NCBI GenBank assembly: GCA_024811115.1
Contig: JAKOGH010000982.1
Span: 1-10,593 of the forward strand
DNA from: Terana coerulea
Taxonomy: Eukaryota; Basidiomycota; Agaricomycetes; Polyporales; Phanerochaetaceae
DNA: 10,593 bases
Reading direction: 5' to 3'
In this document: positions 6,955 through 10,593 of the stretch, in pieces
How positions within the stretch are numbered: the stretch's first letter is position 1
Layout: each line of letters starts with the position of its first letter
Notes under the pieces: generated by a model
What the model was told of the DNA's origin: nothing
The model's input: the letters and a program-made list of their open reading frames with translations, nothing else
Database searches by the model: none
Program-made: the position numbers and the translations under genes

Positions 6955-9784
6955 ATGCTGCGCTTCAAATCAAGAGGCACCGGTCGTGTACTCGGCCGTT
7001 ATCCTGGGCGGCGATGTAACAGCAGCTATGTCGTCTCGACGGACCCTGCTCAGGGCCAGGGTGTTCGCCTCACACGGTCATACGTCGAAGGCCCGACCTC
7101 GCCTCCTCTGCAACACCACACTCTGCCATCCTACTTCCGTCATACTATCCTTCCGAACCACGCTGACCGCCCTGCCTTGGTCTGCCGCTCTGAGAGGCTC
7201 AATGCTCACAATGGATCGGCATATCTCCAGAAGGCTGGCAGTCTCGACGTCAGGGGATGCTTAACATGGACTTTCGCAGAGATGAATGAGTACGTGAAGG
7301 CTCTAGCTCGAGGCCTTGTGAGCATGGGTGTTGCAAAGGGTGATAGAGTCGGGGTGATTATGGGAAATAACAGGTGCGCTTGGTTGACATATGTCGTGAG
7401 AATTGTGTACTGAGCAGCATCCTCGCAGTGCATATGCCTTCCTGCAATGGGCCTGTGCACGAATTGGCGCCATTTTGGTCACGCTGAACCCAGCATATCG
7501 GCTACATGAACTGACCGCCACTCTGTCGCTCGCACAGGTGAACCACCTATTCATTGTCCCGCGCATCCGCTCTTCCACGTACCTCGATACGCTCTCGGAG
7601 GCATTCCCAACTCTGAAGACGGCTCCGCCCGGCGAAATACAGCTCGAATCTCTGCCAGATTTACGTAATCTGGTAGTGTTCAATGACTTGCCAAATCCCG
7701 AGGAATTTCGCAAGGAACTGTCACAGGTGAAATCCGCCTTGGACTTCCAAGAGATTCTCGTCTGGCGGGAAGATGGGTCCGAGCAGAAACGAGTTGATCA
7801 GTTGGAGTCAAGTCTGGATGAGCATGAGGTTGTCAACCTTCAATTTACCAGGTCGGTTCTGCCCTATGTTGTTAAAACAATCAGTGTTGACGTCTATGAT
7901 TATACAGTGGAACTACTGGCGCGCCTAAAGCGGTGGCGGTATGTATGTTCTCCTGTTTTGCGTGCGTTCAACTCACTCAAAACTGTCTCCAAGCTGACGC
8001 ACCACAATCTTCTGAACAACGGTGGCCAAATCGGTCGCTGTATGCGCCTCACATCCAAGGATATCCTTTGTACGTTTGCTCTATTAGTTTCCGCCATCTT
8101 TTGCAAAATCCACTCTTTCGTCTGTTCTTCTCGATACGAATTATACTTTCCGGTTGGAATTTATCATTTTAATCGCATATATGTGCCACATTCTACCAAT
8201 CTCCGAGCATGTGCTTACTTCTTCACTCCTATCTTAGGCAACGTCCCTCCATTGTTTCATTGCTTTGGCCTCGTCCTGGGCAACCTCGCTGCATGGACAC
8301 ACGGCGCGTGCATTGTCTACCCTTCGGCCATCTTCAACCCACCTGCGATTGTGGATTCCCTTCTAGGCGAGGGAATGCGGTTGGGAAGCGAGGGGAATCT
8401 CCAGGAACGGATTGGCGGTGTACGGCGCTACACGGTGTACCTACGCATTTCCTGGGCGTCCTTGGCGAGGTAGAGAAGAGGGAGGCGGAAACCGGACAGA
8501 CATTGGCGTTCCCCGGCTGAGGTATGACTGTCTATTTTACTGCTGAATTATTGGTGTGCCTGATCATTGACGGACATGACACAGGACGGGCATCGCGGCG
8601 GGCTCGAGCATACCAATTCCGCTGATGAAGAGACTCGTTGAGAAGATGAACTTGAAGGAGCTGACGATCGCATACGGGATGAGTGAGGTCTTTTCCAGGC
8701 TCTAATCACCTTGATACTCACGCGCCTTCGCAGCTGAAACGAGGTGTGCGCAGTTCTTAGTTCTCAGCAGCGCCATATGCTAATGAGCCATGTCGCTGCC
8801 ACAGCCCGGTGTCCTTCCAAAGCAACACGGACGAGCCGCTCATCAAGCGTGTTGAAACAGTCGGCAGGGTCCACCCGCACGTCAAGGCGAAGATTATCTC
8901 TACGCAGCGGTAAGTCGCCCTACGCCTTTGAAGCTGCCAATGCACACTTGTGTCCCTCAACCGCCGTTACGCAACTCGAGAACTCATTCAACCACAGGAA
9001 ATTTGTTTCTTCGGGGGAGCAGAAAGGCGAGCTCGATCACGGCACGGAAGTCGAGGACGAGGTCGTGCCCGTGAATACACCAGGCGAGCTGCTCGTCGCG
9101 GGCTACATGCTCCAGGCCGGCTACTGGCGCGACCCCGAGCAGACTGCGCAGGTCATGCATCGCGATAAGGACGGCACGCTTTGGATGCACACTGGAGACG
9201 AGGGTATCATGGACGAGGAAGGCTACTTGCGTAGTACGTACCAGATGCCAATAACGTTTGACATCGTAGTTGAAGGTCGCTATGCTTCGCAGTCGTCGGA
9301 CGGATCAAGGACATCATCATCCGCGGCGGAGAGAACTTGTTCCCGGTACAGATTGAGAACGTCCTGATGGCGCACCCTGGCGTGCAGGAGGCGGCTATCG
9401 TCGCAGTGCCAGACGAGCGATACGGCGAAGTCGTCGGGGCATGGGTTAGCCGCCGTGCAGACCTGCAAGCTGAAAGTCACAAGCTGACTGGCGAGGCTGT
9501 GCGCCGATGGGTGGCCGAACGGATGAATCCACAGGTACACTATATGTTTCCTCTTCTCATTGAGGAAGCTGACGAGGACGTAGAACGCACCCACGTACGT
9601 GTGGTTCTTTGGCAACGCCTCTCTGTCCGAGCTGGCTGCGGACGGGGACAATGCCGAGATGGACGGTGGGGTGCGAAGGTACATGGACTTCCCGAAGACA
9701 GCGAGCGGGAAAGTGATGAAGCACGTCCTGAGGCAGTGGAGTCGTGAGTTGGCCGAAACAGGTGCTGGCAGAGTCAGAGCGTAA
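6955..9784 (+). CDS. AMP-forming acyl-CoA synthetase, ACSF2-like, 12 exons, two frame breaks
   Basis: Activates a fatty (probably medium-chain) acid with ATP to an acyl-adenylate and then to acyl-CoA. Exons by protein continuity: 6955-7373, 7429-7851, 7908-7938, 7994-8069, 8238-about 8371, about 8416-8521, 8585-8682, 8734-8743, 8805-8909, 8998-9233, 9293-9534, 9584-9784. Introns are 49-88 nt except one of 168 nt. Motifs in order: RGLVSMGVAKGDRVGVIMGN near the N-terminus; the ATP-binding TSGTTGAPKAV across exons 2-3; PLFHCFGLVLGNLAAW (exon 5); CTALHGVPTHF (exon 6); YGMTETS (exons 7-9); TGDEGIMDEEGYLR (exon 10); GRIKDIIIRGGENLFP (exon 11); FPKTASGKVMKH with the catalytic Lys (exon 12). Total is about 690 residues, longer than the roughly 600 usual for ACSF2-type proteins, so the true start may be downstream. 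The Arg-rich N-terminus could be a mitochondrial presequence. The C-terminus GRVRA is not a peroxisomal SKL-type signal. Frame is lost at 8372-8418 and at about 8517, so this may be a pseudogene or contain sequence errors. Confidence 0.88.
8070..8237 (+). other. Long intron of the acyl-CoA synthetase gene
   Basis: Begins GTACGT after KDIL and ends CTATCTTAG before CNVPPLFHCFG. The codon TGC is split across it. At 168 nt it is about three times the other introns in the gene. It is AT-rich relative to the exons and contains no additional family-like coding segment. Confidence 0.75.
8372..8521 (+). other. Two frame breaks in the acyl-CoA synthetase gene
   Basis: Upstream of 8372 the protein IVDSLLGE is in one frame. 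From 8416 RCTALHGVPTHF continues in another, and the 44 bases between give no acceptable GT-AG intron. A near-repeat GCGAGG(G)GAAT at 8367-8376 and 8388-8398 suggests a short duplication as one cause. At 8515-8521 the frame reads FPG then TGA, while the next exon requires LR-T: one base, most simply a C between GGC and TGAG, is missing. Read without correction, the first frame ends at 8473. Confidence 0.7.
8683..8804 (+). other. Two introns around a 10-nt microexon
   Basis: Intron 8683-8733 (GTGAGG...CGCAG, 51 nt), microexon CTGAAACGAG at 8734-8743, intron 8744-8804 (GTGTGC...CACAG, 61 nt, with GCTAATG as a likely branch site). Joined to its neighbours the microexon completes the family motif YGMTETS followed by PVSF. 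Without it the motif is lost and the frame shifts, so both introns are well supported by the protein. Confidence 0.8.
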
Positions 9785-10593
9785 CCGTGCGCTTGATGTT
9801 CTGCGAAGACGAACAGACGTGTCTGCTGCATTACTTATCTTACGCTGAATTTCTTGGTTTCTCGCAATAGAATCTCACCACTGTCGTGTTTGGCTCAACT
9901 TGGATGATGATTGCTTTGATGTGGTTTAGGACATGGGTCAGAGCCTTACCCAGTCACTACGACATCCCTTAACTTGGCTGGCATGGTTTTGGTGTTCACG
10001 CAACAATCAGCACCATGGGTGCGGAAACACCAAGGGACGATGTTGGATTTGGCTTGTGACGCAGATAGACGAGTGGTCCTCCGAAGAGGACTAAAGTGTG
10101 CCATTCTCGGAATCTCGAGTGTCGATAGTACACATAGGCGTACAGAAAGATAATATGCAGATAGCAGCTAGGCTGCGAACGGAACGCCACTGCCTGAAGC
10201 ATGCTCACTGCGGAAGCTACGCAAGAAATGAGCCAACAAACAAATTTTATGTGTTGACGGACTCACCAGGAGCACCAGAGGAGGACGGAAGTGCGGAGCA
10301 CGCGACACTCCTCGTGTATACCATCACTTCCCGCAAGGTCGTCCAGATCGACGTCTGAGGTCTGATCCGAGTTTCCAGCATCTTCCAACATTCTGTCGTT
10401 TTTGCCCCAAATCAACCGGCTCGCCAAAAGTTTCCTAGGAGACTCTCAGGCATGTAAAATGACACGTCAAAGCGGGAGAGGTGCTGAGCGACTGAAGTTG
10501 CCTCTCGATTCGTCGTGATTTGGCGGAGGTTCATCATGAACCTGCTGAGCAAGATGGACGGCTTCAAGGATATCAGTCACCTATTGTTCACGA
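9785..10593. other. 3' flank without a supportable gene
   Basis: No frame here matches a family I know. The longest + strand frame (10098-10358) has no ATG at its start (first ATG 10154, 68 codons) and no motif. The end of the window is open on both strands over a short distance, which is partly due to a near-palindrome AGGTTCATCATGAACCT around 10528-10544, so a neighbouring gene could begin here but cannot be claimed. A small inverted repeat TTGGTGTT/AACACCAA lies at 9989-9996 and 10026-10033. Confidence 0.45.

Noticed and set aside
10098..10358. Small + strand frame in the 3' flank
   Set aside because: It does not begin with ATG, has no motif and no intron signals linking it to other coding DNA. 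It could be a terminal exon but there is no evidence.

Overview
The window reads as fungal nuclear DNA, most likely a filamentous basidiomycete (Agaricomycetes). Three things point there: a gene built of many short exons separated by 49-88 nt GT-AG introns, a decayed retroelement of the gag / reverse transcriptase / RNase H / tyrosine recombinase type that is common in those fungi, and a non-autonomous hAT element. No bacterial gene layout, tRNA or rRNA is visible. The species cannot be named from the sequence.

Layout. Positions 1-361 show no gene. Positions 370-1135 are a 766-bp non-autonomous hAT-type DNA transposon, with perfect 11-bp terminal inverted repeats and a perfect 8-bp target-site duplication (362-369 and 1136-1143). 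Two back-to-back stem-loops (1164-1204 and 1205-1305) follow. They lead into a degenerate DIRS/Ngaro-type retrotransposon whose coding remains cover 1358-5971: a gag-like protein with a CCHC knuckle, a reverse transcriptase with a WVDD active site, an RNase H, and a tyrosine recombinase with recognisable R, HxxR and Y residues. No methyltransferase domain is seen. Several frameshifts and a stop codon break it. Two GT-AG introns interrupt it: one of 175 nt in the reverse transcriptase, carrying a minisatellite, and one of about 50-55 nt at the catalytic Arg of the recombinase. The old RT/RNase H stop codon overlaps the recombinase ATG (4629-4636).

Positions 5972-6954 are noncoding as far as can be seen, with a clear 13-bp inverted repeat at 6524-6582. 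Positions 6955-9784 hold a 12-exon gene on the + strand for an AMP-forming acyl-CoA synthetase of the ACSF2-like type. All the main family motifs are present, including one completed by a 10-nt microexon. Two places (8372-8418 and about 8517) do not keep frame, so the copy is either a recent pseudogene or carries assembly errors. Positions 9785-10593 show no supportable gene.

The parts do not form a pathway. The window is one metabolic gene next to a small graveyard of mobile DNA. I found no convincing new multi-gene system. The most unusual points are the introns inside the retroelement, the repeat-filled intron, the paired leader stem-loops and the microexon.
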